64,000 nt of DNA, taken from assembly GCF_000281045.1 (NCBI RefSeq), contig NW_008246075.1:576970-640969 (forward strand), in the 5' to 3' direction. Shown here piece by piece: positions 10,786 through 22,986 of the stretch. Each line of letters opens with the position of its first letter. Within the stretch, counting starts at the first letter, position 1. This stretch comes from Saprolegnia diclina VS20 (Eukaryota; Oomycota; Saprolegniomycetes; Saprolegniales; Saprolegniaceae). The notes beneath the pieces are model-generated. The model did no database searches. It saw only the letters and a list, made by a program, of their open reading frames with translations, and had not been told where the DNA came from. A program made the position numbers and the translations under genes.

Positions 10786-12416
10786 ATGAAGCTCAAGCGG
10801 TTCCTCCTGCGCTACTACCCGCCGGGGATCATCCTCGAGTACGAGCTGCGCGATGCGACCCGCGAGATGAAGGAGATCGACCTCTTGCATCTGACGGCCG
10901 AGTACGAGGCGACGCGATCGACATGCGGAAGCTTAGCATGGGCTGCGTAGGTCCGACATTGAGGTGCTCGTCAACCAGATCGTATTTGAAGAGCCGCTCA
11001 TCTCCGAGTCGCGCAAGCCGCAGCTCCGACGACTCATCTACAGTGCGTGGCCAGCATCGTTGCCGCGCATCAGCTCATGCTTCTGGGTTAGAGCTCATTG
11101 AGAAGCTCGAAGTGAACGACAATAGCGACTTTTACCTCTTCAAGATCCTCCGTGCACACATCTTGCCGCTGACCAACTGCGCCTTCAACAAGTCGGGCGA
11201 CAAGTACGCAAGCGCACACGCCCGCAAATGGCTCATTTCGCCGGCTAGGTTCATCACGGGCAGCTACGACCGCACGTGTAAAGTCTGGGACACCCAGAGC
11301 GGCGACGAGCTCTTGACGCTTGAGGGGCACAAGAACGTTGTGTACGCCATCGCGTTCAACAACCCATATGGGTACGTGCGTCCGATGCGGCGTGACCGCT
11401 CATGGACTCGTAGCGACAAGATCATCACAGGGTCCTTTGACAAGACGTGCAAGGTAATGAAAGACCTCGCCATGCAAGTTGCTCAACGGAAGCTCATGAA
11501 CGACGTCTCATAGCTCTGGAATGCCGACACGGGACAGCTCTACCACACGTACCGTGGCCACTCGACCGAGATTGTCTGCCTATCCTTCAACCCGCAAGGC
11601 ACGGTCATCGCGACCGGGTCGATGGACAATACAGCCAAGCTCTGGGACGTCGAGAGCGGCCAGGAGTTGCACACACTTTTGGTACGAAGCCCGCCCAAGC
11701 CCTCCTCATGCTGCTTTGTAGGGACACACGGCTGAAATCGTGAGTCTCAACTTTGACGCCCAAGGCGAAAAGATCATCACCGGGTCGTTCGACCACACGG
11801 TCAAGGTCTGGGACGTGCGTAGCGGACGGTACACGCATACGCGCAGTCCGACTCTTATCGTTTGGTTCCTAGCTGCATCCACACGCTCGCGGGCCACCAC
11901 GGCGAGATCTCGAGCACGCAGTTCAGCTACACGGGCGAGCTCTGCATTAGCGGGTCCATCGACCGCACCTGCAAAATCTGGGACGTTGCCAGCGGTCAGA
12001 ACGTGCAGGTACTCTCACAAGGGTGATCTCGCACGGTTGATACCATCCGACCATAGACGCTGCGCGGCCATAACGACGAAATCCTCGACGTGTCCTTCAA
12101 CTCGACCGGCTCCAAGCTCGTGACAGCGTCGGCCGATGGCACATCGCGCATCTACAACACGATGACGGGCGCGTGCCAAGCCATCTTGATTGGCCACGAA
12201 GCAGAGATCTCGAAGGTTACGTTCAACCCGCAAGGCTCCAAGGTTTTGACGGCGAGCTCGGACAAAGTCGCGCGCCTCTGGGAAGTCGAGACGGGCGACT
12301 GCCTCCAAATGCTCGAAGGCCACACCGATGAGATCTTTAGTTGCGCCTTCAACTATGAAGGCGACACGATCATCACGGGTTCCAAGGACAACACGTGCCG
12401 CATCTGGAAGTGCTAA
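10786..12416 (+). CDS. DAW1: DAW1, dynein assembly factor with WD repeats (ODA16)
   Basis: A 417-residue WD40 protein in nine exons: 10786-10901, 10951-11042, 11092-11203, 11249-11371, 11414-11453, 11514-11681, 11722-11828, 11873-12008, 12057-12416. It starts [20 protein letters not shown], the diagnostic N-terminus of DAW1/WDR69/ODA16, followed by a helical segment and eight WD repeats (for example [46 protein letters not shown]). The length matches the family (about 415). ODA16 links outer-arm dynein complexes to intraflagellar transport for import into the flagellum, so the gene implies motile flagellated cells. Introns are 40-60 nt. All phases close and family alignment supports each junction. 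Confidence 0.95.
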
Positions 12417-12563
12417 GGCGACGAGGATATGATGATAATGACTACGCGAAGACGCCTTGCCTCTCTTTCGCACGTCGTATCGTAGAGGAGGCATGGTGGC
12501 ATGGGATGGCGTGTACTATGTGTATATAAGGCGAACGTAGGCTAACATCTTGGCGGCGTGTGC

Positions 12564-12740
12564 TTAAAAGCCGCCGGCCGGGGCCTCGGGCTGCACCCAC
12601 GGCAGCAGCACCATGAGGAGGTCGACATCCGGATCGCTCTTCAGGCCGAGGTAGATGACGAGCGGGAGGAAGCCGTAGTGGACGACGGGCTTGACCATCT
12701 TCATGACCTGGTTCGTGCGCACCTTGACCTGCTTGTACAT
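12564..12740 (-). CDS. TOM7: TOM7, small subunit of the mitochondrial import receptor
   Basis: A 58-residue intronless protein. The core VVHYGFLPLVIYLGLKSDP matches the single transmembrane segment of Tom7, preceded by a basic N-terminal helix. Tom7 sits in the mitochondrial outer membrane and modulates assembly of the TOM translocase. The ATG at 12740 gives the normal family length; the frame is open further upstream, but the extra residues are not Tom7-like. The gene converges on DAW1, with 147 bases between the stop codons. A short C-terminal extension rich in Pro and Ala follows the family core. Confidence 0.92.
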   Translation of the reverse strand: MYKQVKVRTNQVMKMVKPVVHYGFLPLVIYLGLKSDPDVDLLMVLLPWVQPEAPAGGF

Positions 12741-13273
12741 GCTGCTTCTCGTCGTCTTCGCGAAGAATGAATGGATGGCGCCCCTCTGTGGTCGTAATAC
12801 TATTGATTTCCACAGGTTTCCGGATACACGATCATCCGGATACACAGCAGCAAGAGTCTAAAATCACGCCATCGAGTCGGAAGATCGCAATGCGACGGCA
12901 CGCGAGCCAAGTATCCAGGATCGCTGCCGCGTCGTTCGCTCGAGTACAGAGCAGCGCAAATAGTATCAACAAAAGCTTGATGTGGCGGTGCTTTAGAGGC
13001 TTGCAGGCTTGATACATGGCGCATAGGATATCGCTAGTATCCAGACTGGGACTGTATCGCGCCATAAAGATATGGACATCGCGAGCCCGTCGAGTCCAAC
13101 GGCGACGCCAGGATGCAGGCTCACGCACAGCAGTACCAGGTACTTGTGTGCAGTGGTACCCACACGGAAGCTTTCGGAAGATCATGCACAATATTGTCAA
13201 GCGCAATCAGGCAACCTAAATTTGTTGACAATATACATAAATACTTATTGATGCTAGCACCACCACCAGCGCT
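12741..13273. other. Intergenic region, nothing recognised
   Basis: Lies between the TOM7 start and the 3' end of the RING-H2 gene on the same strand. No gene or repeat seen. An AT-rich stretch at 13215-13255 is probably the 3' processing region of the RING gene. Confidence 0.5.
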
Positions 13274-13984
13274 CTACGGAACAGGTCCAATGACCGCGCG
13301 GCAGACGGGGCAGTTGGCGTTCTGGCGTATCCATTCGATAACGCATTCTTCGTGGTACACGTGGCCGCACGGTAGCTGGACAGTTGCCAGCGCGGGCACA
13401 TTCGCGTGTTGCCATGGTTCAAGGCAGATGCTACAGCCACCGCCGAGCGCCGTCGGCGGCTCAATGTCAGTGAGGTTCATCACCGCGATCGCGAGCCGGT
13501 TGCGGGCGCTCGTGACATCGTCCGGGATCATGAGAAACTCGCGCAAAATCACGTAAAAGTGCAGTACTTGGTTGGCCAAGGCCGACGCGCTCACGTCGGC
13601 GACCTCGAGGCTCGTGAGCAGCGTGTATGCCGAAAGCACTTCGAACACAAAGCGCTCGACGAGGTCGCGGTCGTCGTCGGTGCTGGCCGCAAACGTCGTC
13701 GCGTGGAGCTTGGTCGCAATGTCGAGCACGTGCTCCAGAAGGCGTTCAATGTGGCCGTCCGCGCTCCACGGCTCGGTCGGGTCGGTGTGCATGGCCTCGA
13801 CGAGACGCGCGAGCTGGACGCGGAAAGCCTCGAGCTTGGCCTTGCTCACGCCGGCAACCCACGTTGCATTTGGTGCAATCGCGGTCTGGATCGTGACGCG
13901 GTAGACGAGCTTGGCGCCGACGTAGAGCGCGTGGCACTGCGTCGCGTAGCCGTCCATGCGCAAGCTTTGCAGTCGGCGTTGCAT
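13274..13984 (-). CDS. RING-H2 finger protein, putative E3 ubiquitin ligase
   Basis: A 236-residue intronless protein. The last 45 residues form a C3H2C3 RING: CSICLEPW, then CGHVYHEECVIEW, then NCPVC, giving C-x2-C, C-x-H, H-x2-C and C-x2-C ligands. RING-H2 proteins recruit an E2 enzyme and transfer ubiquitin. The N-terminal 185 residues are helical with no domain I recognise. No membrane segment or signal peptide is visible, so it is probably cytosolic. The first in-frame ATG is at 13984. Substrate unknown. Confidence 0.85.
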   Translation of the reverse strand: MQRRLQSLRMDGYATQCHALYVGAKLVYRVTIQTAIAPNATWVAGVSKAKLEAFRVQLARLVEAMHTDPTEPWSADGHIERLLEHVLDIATKLHATTFAASTDDDRDLVERFVFEVLSAYTLLTSLEVADVSASALANQVLHFYVILREFLMIPDDVTSARNRLAIAVMNLTDIEPPTALGGGCSICLEPWQHANVPALATVQLPCGHVYHEECVIEWIRQNANCPVCRAVIGPVP

Positions 13985-14693
13985 GCTCCTAGATCTCTCG
14001 CCCGTCTTGGGACCAGTGCAATGGAAAATGACCCGACAGGTGCTCCTCAAGTGGCAACAGAGTGGCCTTCATGCCGTGAGCTTCTGCCAATCTGGAAAAA
14101 AGTAACGGAAGAATATGCGCTCGAGGTTGCCCGCGACCAAATCCGCAGGCCGCTGTAATTCCGTAACTGCATGTCGCGATTTTTTCGAAGTCGCTCCAAC
14201 GTGCTGGACGCGTGCGATACGATAACGGGGTTGCCACGGCAGTAGCCGTTTAGTAGAAAGGACAACCTTTTTGGGCCACGCGCGCGGCTTGCTTCGGCGA
14301 CGGAAGGAAGCGACCGCCCACAGTGGCTTGTAGCACTGGCCATGGAATGCACTTCGCAGCAGTCCAGACACAAGTGTACTACGCCTCATCTAGCGCGACA
14401 TGGCACCTCGTACACGCGTCTTCTACAGCACCATAGTGGTCGCAAGAGCGTCCTGCGTGACGAGGTTGCATGCCGTCGCGCCACTGGCGACTGGCCGATA
14501 TCGAACGCAGGAGCTTCGATGCACAACCTTTCCGGTCGACGACACCAAGATCGCTTGACGCCCTTGGATCCCATTGGCACAACGACAACCTTTTGCGACA
14601 TGTAGAATCTTTGGCCTGGATTTGTACATTTCGAGACGAGGTGGTAGATCTTATTGTTCGATGGACGGGACTTGGTATTCTTTGTACTAGATC
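13985..14693. other. Intergenic region, nothing recognised
   Basis: About 0.7 kb between the RING-H2 start and the stop codon of the long armadillo-type gene, both on the minus strand. No coding, RNA or repeat signal that I can support. Confidence 0.5.
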
Positions 14694-17600
14694 TTAGTGC
14701 TTTGGCTTGTGCTTGGCACTCAGGATGCGCGCTTCGAGGCGCACTTGCTTGGCCTCTGGCGACGCTCGAAGCTCGACACAGTGGCCGAGCACCGCGCTGG
14801 CATGTGGCGGAAGCTGGCGCGCCTTGGGCAAACTCGTTGCTTTTCGCAGCGCAAGGCCTGGCACGCTTGGATCGACGCCCATATCAACGGCGCCAAAGAG
14901 CGGGTCGAGCAACAAGAAGGGGTACTTTCGGGCCTCGGCCGCCTTGGGTCGACTGAAGCGGTACGGCTCGTCACTCTTCTTGACGACCGGCTTGTCGGTC
15001 GTTGCAGTCGGCTTGTCGGGCGTCGGACACGGCCCCGGCGGTCGCGTGTGCCGCAAATCACTGCTTGGTACGAGGCTGGGCACCGCATTACTGGCTTGCA
15101 GCGGCGACGTGGGGCGGCTCGGGTTGTTTCTCACAGGGTGCGGGAGCTCGAGCGGCGATCGACTCGTATGGTTCATATCGAGTAGGGCAGGAAGACTCAC
15201 GCTGCGCCCTTCTGGACTCATGGCATGCTGTGGCGATTGTTTGCTTGGGGATCTAGCGCAATGGCGTTGTCGATCGCACCGACGTTGTACAAAGCAGCAA
15301 CTACCGTCGCGGCGGACTCTCTTGGCCAAGCGACTGCTTCAGCCGCTGCTCGTCTAGCACATCGCACGTGAGCTCTGGCGATAGCAGCAGGCAACTGTAC
15401 AGGCTTGGGTCTTCTTGGCGTAGTCCCCCATGTGCCGCAGCGTTTCGCGCGCCATTTCGCCGAGGGACTTGGCGCCGCGGGATGTGATTTTGGCTTTTTG
15501 CATCTCCAAGTGGAACGAACAGCCAATGCGAAGCAGGTCGTCTTGGACGTTTGCATTGGCGAGCGCCGCTTGCACCGTGTCGGACGGGACCAAGGCAATG
15601 CCGAGAACGATCTGCAGCGCGCTCTCCAGCGCAGGCAGGGAACACGACGGCTCGTGGTCGCGGTACGTCGTTAGCAAGGCCGCGCAGTGCTTGAGGACAC
15701 CGACGGACAGGAGCGGCGGGATGCAGCGCATGTGGTCGAGGGCCAACGCGCCTAGTGCGCCCATCGCTTGCTCGTGCCTACCCAGAGACGCTCCCACAAG
15801 CAGTTCGAGCTAGAACATACATGACGGCTGTTGACACAAAGCTCGGCGTTGACTCGAGCATCACGATAGCGACCGAGTGGACGTGGTGGCGCAAGAAGAG
15901 CTCGTTGACGTTCCCGAGGCCGATCGCATTGGTGTGCGCCATGGCGTGGACAAGCCGCATCAGCTCCGTGCGGCACCACTCGTCTTGCTTGGTTGACTCG
16001 CTTTGCAAATGCAGGCGCTTCAAGATGCGCGGGAGCATGTTGAGCTTGGCGACCGCGGCGCGGCCCTCCGGCACGCGGCAGAGTGTCGCGACAAGCGTAT
16101 AAAACGTCGATGGCAGCGCGAGCAGCCTAGCTAGCGCGTGGAATCCGAGTCCTTTTCGCTGCGTACTTTTCATCGTGGACGCTGGTGGCCGTCACGTTCG
16201 TGGTACGCACCCCCGAGGCGTCCGGGAGACTGCTCGGGACGTTGGGCACGAGCGTGGACGCCACGTCCATGCAGCGGTAGCTCAGCAGTAGCGACGCCGA
16301 TGCATTCGTGCACGCGAGCTGCGAGAGGGTCTTGCAGCACCACTTGAGAACGCGCGGCAACGGCTCATCGGACGCGAGCGTGCGCAACACCGCGGTCGCC
16401 GCCCTACATGGGCGTCGTGATCCTCTCTTGATGATACTCTCAGAGATCACCCTTCGATGAGCCGTGTGCAGAGCGCTTGGAGCGTCTCGAGCGTTAGCAC
16501 CACGTCGCGCGGCGGAGATCCAACTGTGACGAGCGTTGTCTCGTGGTTGAGCAGCGGCGACGGACACACGAGCCCGACGAGCTGCAGCGCGCTCTTGACC
16601 GCGTCCGTGTCGGCGGCAACACAGTCACAGACCAGACTAGACAGGTCAATTTGCACCCAATTGTCGTCAGGAACGAGCGTACTTGGGCGGCCGTATGTAC
16701 GCAACGACATCTTCGATCGCGTGGATCTTCAGCAACGTCTGCGCAATGCTGACCTGCGCTGCCACGAGCAGGCTCGGGCCGAGATGCGGCTGCATCTGCA
16801 CACGCAGACAGCGGAGAAGCGCGCGCATGGCGGCCGCCGTGCTCTGCAGATGCAACTGCATTTCGTGCGGCAAGAGACCGTGGTCAACCTCGTCCATGCG
16901 GTTGGTCTGGAGCACGAGCGCAACGTGGCGCAGCACGTCGTCTCGAAACGCAAGCCGCGCCGCAATCGCCTTGACCCGCGTCAAACTCGCCAAAATGACC
17001 GTGCTCGCGTGCCTACGAAAAGGAAAATCGTGGACAAACCTAGTCCACTATCGTTGTTAGACCGCTGGTAGCGCGTCTGCGGGTGCGCGTTGGTCTGGAG
17101 CGGCTGTACGAGCACTTCGAGGACCACCTCGAGCGCGTTCGTGCGCACGAGGTAGACGCCGACGCGCCCGTCGTCATTATCCGCGCACGCGAGCAAGAGA
17201 AAGTCAAATGTAAAGTTCAGCAGCGCAGGCGGCGGCAGCGCCAAGACCATCTCGAGGCTGTCGGCCGACGGACCAAAGCTCAGCGGCGACGGCGACGCGA
17301 GGCTCGTGATGACAAGGAGCCCCAGCACAAAGCGGTAACCTACGCGATAGGTTCGTACGTATCAACTTGCGTCAGAAGAGCGCACTGTTGCCGGAGCGGC
17401 GAAACCCAGGCCCACACAGTGGCGTCACCAGCAGCACAAGCCCTGCCGTTGTGAGCGCGTCCCGGCCTTCGTCCGTCGCACCGAGTGCAAAAAGCAGCTG
17501 AAGCGACGCGAGACCAATCGCGAGCTCCTCGCTCGTGAGGCAGCCCACGATGGCCTCGAGGTATCGGCCGGCGTTGCGCGTCACAACATCGACGAGCGCC

Positions 17601-19319
17601 AAGTACCCAATGCTCGCGTGCGCCATCTTGTGCAATACCTAACCACAGTGGCGGCTCGGCGCTGGAAACGTTCGGAGTACCTCGAGGGCCGGGAGGGTCA
17701 GCGCCGGGTGCCCCACGAGCCGCAAGAGACTCTGAAAGGTGCGCGGGGCGACCACACGCTCGGCAATGATCGCGGGGAGCGCGCGATTGAGAAACGCAGC
17801 GTCTTCGTCGTCGACCGACGTGCCATTGCTAGTGCTATTGCTATTGCTGGTCGTGGCGGAGGCAGTTGTAAGGACTGATCGGCGCGTGGATCGCAGTCGC
17901 GAAGCTTTCTTTTCAACGCCGCGCGGTCGCGTCAGCTGCAGCACCATGGCACTCATGCTCTTGCACGCAGCATCGAGAAAGGCCAGGGACGCTGTCGTCG
18001 TGGTGTCGGACCCTACCCCTACCCCAGCACCATACACCACCACGTATATTTGCCGCACGATCGACGTACCCCGCAGATCGGTGGCGATCAAGTTGTCGGC
18101 AATGTATCCGACAATGTTCGAGAGCAGGACGTCGCCAATGCGGTCCTTGTCGTGGGCGAGGATCGTAAAGAGACGCAGCGCCATGAGCTCGAGCTCGCGG
18201 TCGGTACGTTGCCGGACGCACTGAACGAGCCAGACGATCGCGCCCGTGTGGTGCAATTTGCGGAAATCTTGCCGGCCTGCGTCGTTTCGGTGGTCGAACT
18301 CATATTGCACCAGCGCCCAAACGATGCGCATGTAGGCCAGCTGGGCCCGCGGCGGCAGCGACGCTCCGTGGTGCGCAGCGCGGATCTCCTTTTGCTGTCG
18401 CTGGAGGTCCATCGTCTTGGCCAAGTTGACGGCACGGGCGCGCAGCCGCGCTTCCAACGAGATCTCGCGCCGGCGAAGGCTTCGCTCAAACACGAGGCGT
18501 CGCCGGGCGTGCTGCAGAACGCGCGCCGCGCAGTCCATGCGGCGCAAGACGCAGTGCAGCGCGCGGAGCACCTACGAGTCCCTCTATGGCTTGAAGGCTT
18601 GTTTCCGTATGGATGGCCCACCGCGTTTTCATTGGCGAGCTCGATCGGGTATGCGCCCGTAAAGATCGCGACGAGCTCGGCCATGTTGAAGATGTGCGTG
18701 GCATTTGTCGTCGCCGAGAGCTTTGTAAACGCCTTGTTGGTGAGCATCGGCAAGTTGTTGTCGTTGTACGCATACGCCTCTACCACAGAGAATAAGATGA
18801 CGCTGAGCGCGTCACGAAGGCGGCTGTACCAGGGTGCAGCTTGTTGAGGTGCAAGAGCATTTGTATCGCGAGGTCGCGCCGCCGCGGATCGACGCCGCGC
18901 TCGACTTCAATGTACAGCGTCTGAATAGCTTCGTAGATCTTGACCGTGTTCCAAAATCGCGTGTCCCACTCCTCGGCCATGAGAATTTGGTCCTACAAAG
19001 GCATGGATGATGCACAGGCGGCGGCGATCGAACGAGGTACGAGCTCGGATTTGTGTAGCGCGCCGTCGTGCTCGGTTGGCGGCGGCTCGAACGAGTGCTC
19101 GATGCGCTTCTTGTGCCGTGTGGAGCTCTTGGTTTTCGTCAGCTTGTGCCCTTGGCTCTCGAGGTGGAGCGTGCTGGCGCCAATCTCGCGCAAATGATCG
19201 ACATCGACGCTGTGCATGGACGCGCGGTGCGCGCGGTGGAGCTCGGCCGCGTCCTGCGCCACCTTGACGGTCCGCGCGACAGGCGTTGGCCCGACCGCGA
19301 GCTCCCATGGCTCGGCCAT
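14694..19319 (-). CDS. Armadillo/HEAT-type protein with an IQ-like motif; one-base frame break
   Basis: Twelve exons on the minus strand: 19319-19041, 18992-18830, 18779-18622, 18571-17681, 17638-17386, 17339-17063, 17012-16683, 16636-16451, 16403-16167, 16126-15821, 15777-15305, 15252-14694. They encode about 1370 residues. Exon 4 opens with an IQ-like basic helix (CAARVLQHARRRLVFERSLR) that could bind calmodulin. Most of the rest is leucine-rich helical repeats of armadillo/HEAT type (for example ELMALRLFTILAHD, LASLQLLFALGATDEGRDAL). The C-terminal 185 residues are Pro/Ser-rich. No family name recognised; a scaffold role is inferred from the fold only. In exon 11 the frame shifts at five consecutive C bases (15425-15429). 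The downstream frame then splices correctly into exon 12, so one base appears missing, either in the genome or in the assembly. Confidence 0.8.
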
Positions 19320-19387
19320 GGTCTGTCTACAAAATGGCGGTTTCACCTGCGCACCAATGGCCTTGCGGCATTGTAACGACTGCAAGC

Positions 19388-20541
19388 ATGAGCTCGGGCC
19401 TGTACGAGCGGCAGATGAAGTGGAAGCGCCATGGCGAGAAGAAGGTACTGCACATAAGATGACATGGCCGCATGCGACGGGCGTGTAGCTAGCGCTGGAA
19501 GCTCGGCGCCTCGACGACGACCGCCATGGCCCGTGCACGTTCACGCCCAAGGTAGCACATACGTTGCGCACGGTGCATCCAACGCTTGGTAGACGAACCG
19601 CGAGTCGCGTGCGCGAATACCAGACGCGAGCAAGCTCACGCACCGCGCCGAAGTCCACGCGATGCAGACGCATGTCGCGCGGCAGCACAAGGCGCGCCAA
19701 GTGCAGGACGAAGCGTCCAAGCGGTACACCTGGAAATCAACCCGTTAGGAAGCCTCCATCGCAGCTGTCTTTCGGAGTAGCGCGTACTTTCTCTCGACCA
19801 ACAAGAACTTTGAGCTCACGACGACGTGCAAGCCATTTCCGCTGAGCAAAACGAACCGCGTCTCCCGCAGCGTACCGTCCATGCTGGACAATTGGGATGC
19901 ACGTGTCATCCTTGGCTTGTAGCCGACGCGGCAGCGCGCGCAGTCTCTCTCGCCGCGCAAGTCCGAGTCGATGCACCACCACGGCGGGCGCAAGCAGTCG
20001 GCGCCCGACACGCCGACCCACCGCGATTCGCCGCGGGCGTCGTCGTTTGTGCATATGTCGTCCAACAACGACCTCGACCGACAAGTGCAACGGGTCCTCG
20101 ACCACCGCGGCGCGCTCGACGACAAGGCCTGGGACAAGTATCCAAATGTTTCAATCTATCGAGCGCGATGTTTTTGCAAACTGTAGAGAGCGCAGCGTGC
20201 TCCTGAGCATCATTGACGCCCAGCGCCACGAGCTCAAGCTGCGCGAGAAGGTTCACAGCGACGCGGCCAAGATCGCCGACAAATTCGCCACGTCCGTTTT
20301 GGCGTTTGAAGAGCGGCTTGTTGCGAGTGCGATGACCACTACTTGTGACAACCGAAAGGTTAACCGGTTGTACCTAGTCGAGACCAAACACCGTGCCGAG
20401 CTGAGCGAGATGCGCCGGACCATGGAGCGGTCGCAGGCGTCGCTGCAGCAAATTCTGCATGCGCTCGGTGTGCCATCATCGAGCGATGACAAGCCACCGA
20501 CGTCCAAATCGATGAGCAAGCTCGAGAAAGCATCCACGTAA
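19388..20541 (+). CDS. Coiled-coil protein, possibly flagellar or centrosomal
   Basis: Six exons: 19388-19444, 19489-19551, 19593-19700, 19749-19871, 19923-20137, 20187-20541, giving about 306 residues. A further possible 51-nt intron within the last exon (about 20330-20380, ending CCTAG) would remove 17 residues. The N-terminus (YERQMKWKRHGEKK, then CTFTPKTN) resembles the ER...WK...KK / CTFxPKxN elements seen in many protist and animal centrosomal and flagellar proteins. The middle is Ser/Arg-rich and disordered. The C-terminus is coiled coil (LREKVHSDAAKIADKF, HRAELSEMRRTMERSQ). It is divergent from the armadillo gene, 68 bases apart, so they may share a promoter. The third exon-intron border is the least certain. 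Function not known. Confidence 0.65.
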
Positions 20542-20590
20542 CATGAACAAGTAGAGCACATGCATGACGACGGCTTTGTTTGCCGACTCG

Positions 20591-22431
20591 TTACGTGCGA
20601 ACGGAGATCTTATCGGCGTGGAGACGGTCCTTGACCTCCGAGATCTTGACCTCTTGGCGATGAAAGATCCCGGCAGCCAAGGCCGCGTCGCAGTTGGTCG
20701 TGCGAAAGACGTCAGTAAAGTGCGACGGTTTGCCCGCGCCGCTCGACGCAACCACCGGGATCGTCACCGACTGCTTGACGAGCCGAACCAAGTCGAGGTC
20801 GTACCCGGCGTTCTGGCCGTCCATGTCGACGCAGTTCAACAGGATCTCACCTGCGCCAAGGGCTTCGCACGCCTAGTTTCCGCGTCCATATCAATGTTTC
20901 AATGGATCGTGGTACCTGGGTGAGCTCGACGACGTCCATGTCCCGGCCTTCGCGCCCGCCCTTGACCATGACCTGGTACCAGCAGTGCGTCTCGCCGTTG
21001 GGGCCGCTTTGGTGCTGCAGCGCAACGACGCGGTGGCGCGTCTCGGCTTGCGAGTGTACGTACACGCGGCGCGGGTCGACGGAAATGACGACCGCTTGGC
21101 GGCCATAGACGGTCGAGATTTGCTCGATTGACGTCGACTGTGACAGCACCTTGTTGGCCGCGTAGTAGCCTTCGGCGGCGTCGACGGCGTCACTGCCGAT
21201 CGACACCTTGTCGGCGCCCGCGCGGAAGTAGCGCGCGGCCACGTCGAGCGCCGACCAAGCGCGTCCGCTGTCGTCTGTGTAGCCTCGGATGCCGCCGCCG
21301 ACCGTGAGCGGCACAAACACCTACGCCACGTCATCAGAATCCGACTAAGAAAAGTAAGACTACGAACTCTACCTCTTTTGAGGACGCTTCAAGGACCGCG
21401 AGCATCGGGGTGTCGCCGAGCGGCTGTTCGCGAAAGCTCGTAATGTTGAGAAAAGCCACTTCGTCGGCGCCCTAAACCCGACCACAGTGAGCCATCCTGC
21501 AGTACGAGCGGCGCATGTACTTCGTTGTAGTAGCGCGTGCAGAGCTCGACGGGCTTGCCCATGTTGCGCACGTTTCCGCCGTCGCTGGCTTCGCGGACGT
21601 CGTACTGGTCGCCTTTGGTCACAACGAGGTCGCCGTGGTCGTTCGAGCGCACGTCGAGGCAGCTACGAACGCCATGAGATCCCGGGTTTTCATGTACATG
21701 AATACATACGCAATGACGCGCTTGCAGAGCGTGGTCGGCGGCGCCACCGTCTCGAACGCATGGAGCGGCAAGGTCGGAGCGACCACCGCGGCGCCTTCGA
21801 GGAAGCCTTTCAGCATCTGGAGGCCGACGGCGCCGCTCTTCTCGGGGTGGAACTGCGTGGCCATGACGTTGCCGTGCTGGATCGCGCTGATAAACTCGAC
21901 GTCGCCATAGTTGGTCGTCGTGAGGACCCACTCGCGGTTCGCGTCCGTCGGCGTCGCGCGGAACGAGTGCACGAAGTAGACATTGGCGTCGTTTTCGAGC
22001 TGCGAAAAGAGCGGCGACGCCTTGCGCGCGTTCACGCCGTTCCAGCCAATGTGCGGCACGGCCAGCGACGTCGTTGGGAACTTGGTCACGATACCTGGCA
22101 CGACGCCGAGGCCCTCGACGCCCGGGCACTCTTCACTGCCTTCAAAGAGCGTTTGCATGCCGAGGCAGATGCCAAAGAAGCGCTTGTTCGCGCGAATGTA
22201 CGCGCGCAGGGCGTCCACGTACGCGTTCGCATTGAGAAAGTGCATGGCTTGCTGAAAGTTGCCGACGCCGGGAAAGAGGAGCACGTCGGCGGCCGCAATG
22301 TCCTCGACGCACGTGACAAAGGTGGCGTCGTAGCCGAGCGCGTGGAGCGCGTTCGTGAGGCTGCGCACGTTGCCGGCGCCGTAGTCAAGGACCGTCACCG
22401 TCTTGGTCGTCTTGGTTGTCGTGGAGGCCAT
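20591..22431 (-). CDS. HIS7: Imidazole glycerol phosphate synthase, HisH-HisF fusion
   Basis: Five exons (22431-21710, 21662-21521, 21471-21373, 21320-20916, 20872-20591) encode 549 residues, the usual length of eukaryotic HIS7. Residues 1 to about 230 are a class I glutaminase: the nucleophile Cys89 in GICLGMQ and His195/Glu197 in QFHPEKS. From about residue 235 comes the HisF cyclase barrel, beginning [19 protein letters not shown] and including [19 protein letters not shown] and [10 protein letters not shown]. The enzyme channels ammonia from glutamine to PRFAR, making IGP and AICAR in histidine synthesis. The ATG at 22431 is preceded by an open frame without another ATG. The gene ends 49 bases from the convergent coiled-coil gene. 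Confidence 0.96.
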
Positions 22432-22986
22432 TGCGATTCTGGCGACTCGTGGCTGGCTTACCGCGTCCCAAACTGATCTTCGGCCAGCGTCCGGTGTACG
22501 CAATCAAGTGCGAATTAAAATTCTCTTGGCGTTCACGGGTTGTCGAAATCGTTTTTATAAAATAAATACCACATACAAAGCACAAGGTATTTATTCAAGG
22601 CAAGTCGATTATAATAAACAATATACTGCGAGGCGTTATTAAAATGCGCCTCCACAAGCATTTTCAGATAGTACGGATAAACATGTCGATATCCGAAATG
22701 ACGTGGCATCGCCTCAAGCGGGCGATCTTGCAGGGGTGTTGAAGTTGGTGGCGAGAGATCCTCCGCCAACGGAAGCCATTTCGTGCGATACAATCGAGAG
22801 GTAGCGTTAACATGATGGACCATAGTGGTAGGCACACCGAGCGTGGCCACCGCCGTTCGCGTATATATATGCTGTCTAAATTTGGGCGTGGCGCCGCAAG
22901 GCCCAAGATGGCGGCCTTGCCTTGCATGCATATAGAAAGCAGGAGGTGCGAGAAACGGACAGTGTCTTATTTGCAGCGTGAGGAGC
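22432..22986. other. Divergent promoter region between HIS7 and the membrane-protein gene
   Basis: A 555-base region between two divergently transcribed genes. It is more AT-rich than the genes around it. It holds a perfect 10-base inverted repeat at 22561-22595 (listed separately). The sequence TATATATATGC near 22862-22872 is a possible TATA-like element upstream of the plus-strand gene. Confidence 0.5.
22561..22595. repeat. Perfect inverted repeat, 10-base arms
   Basis: AATAAATACC at 22561-22570 and its exact reverse complement GGTATTTATT at 22586-22595, with a 15-base loop, about 130 bases upstream of the HIS7 ATG. It could be a palindromic factor site or an mRNA 5' hairpin. In amino-acid biosynthesis genes palindromes are often activator sites, but which factor would bind is not known. 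Confidence 0.6.
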
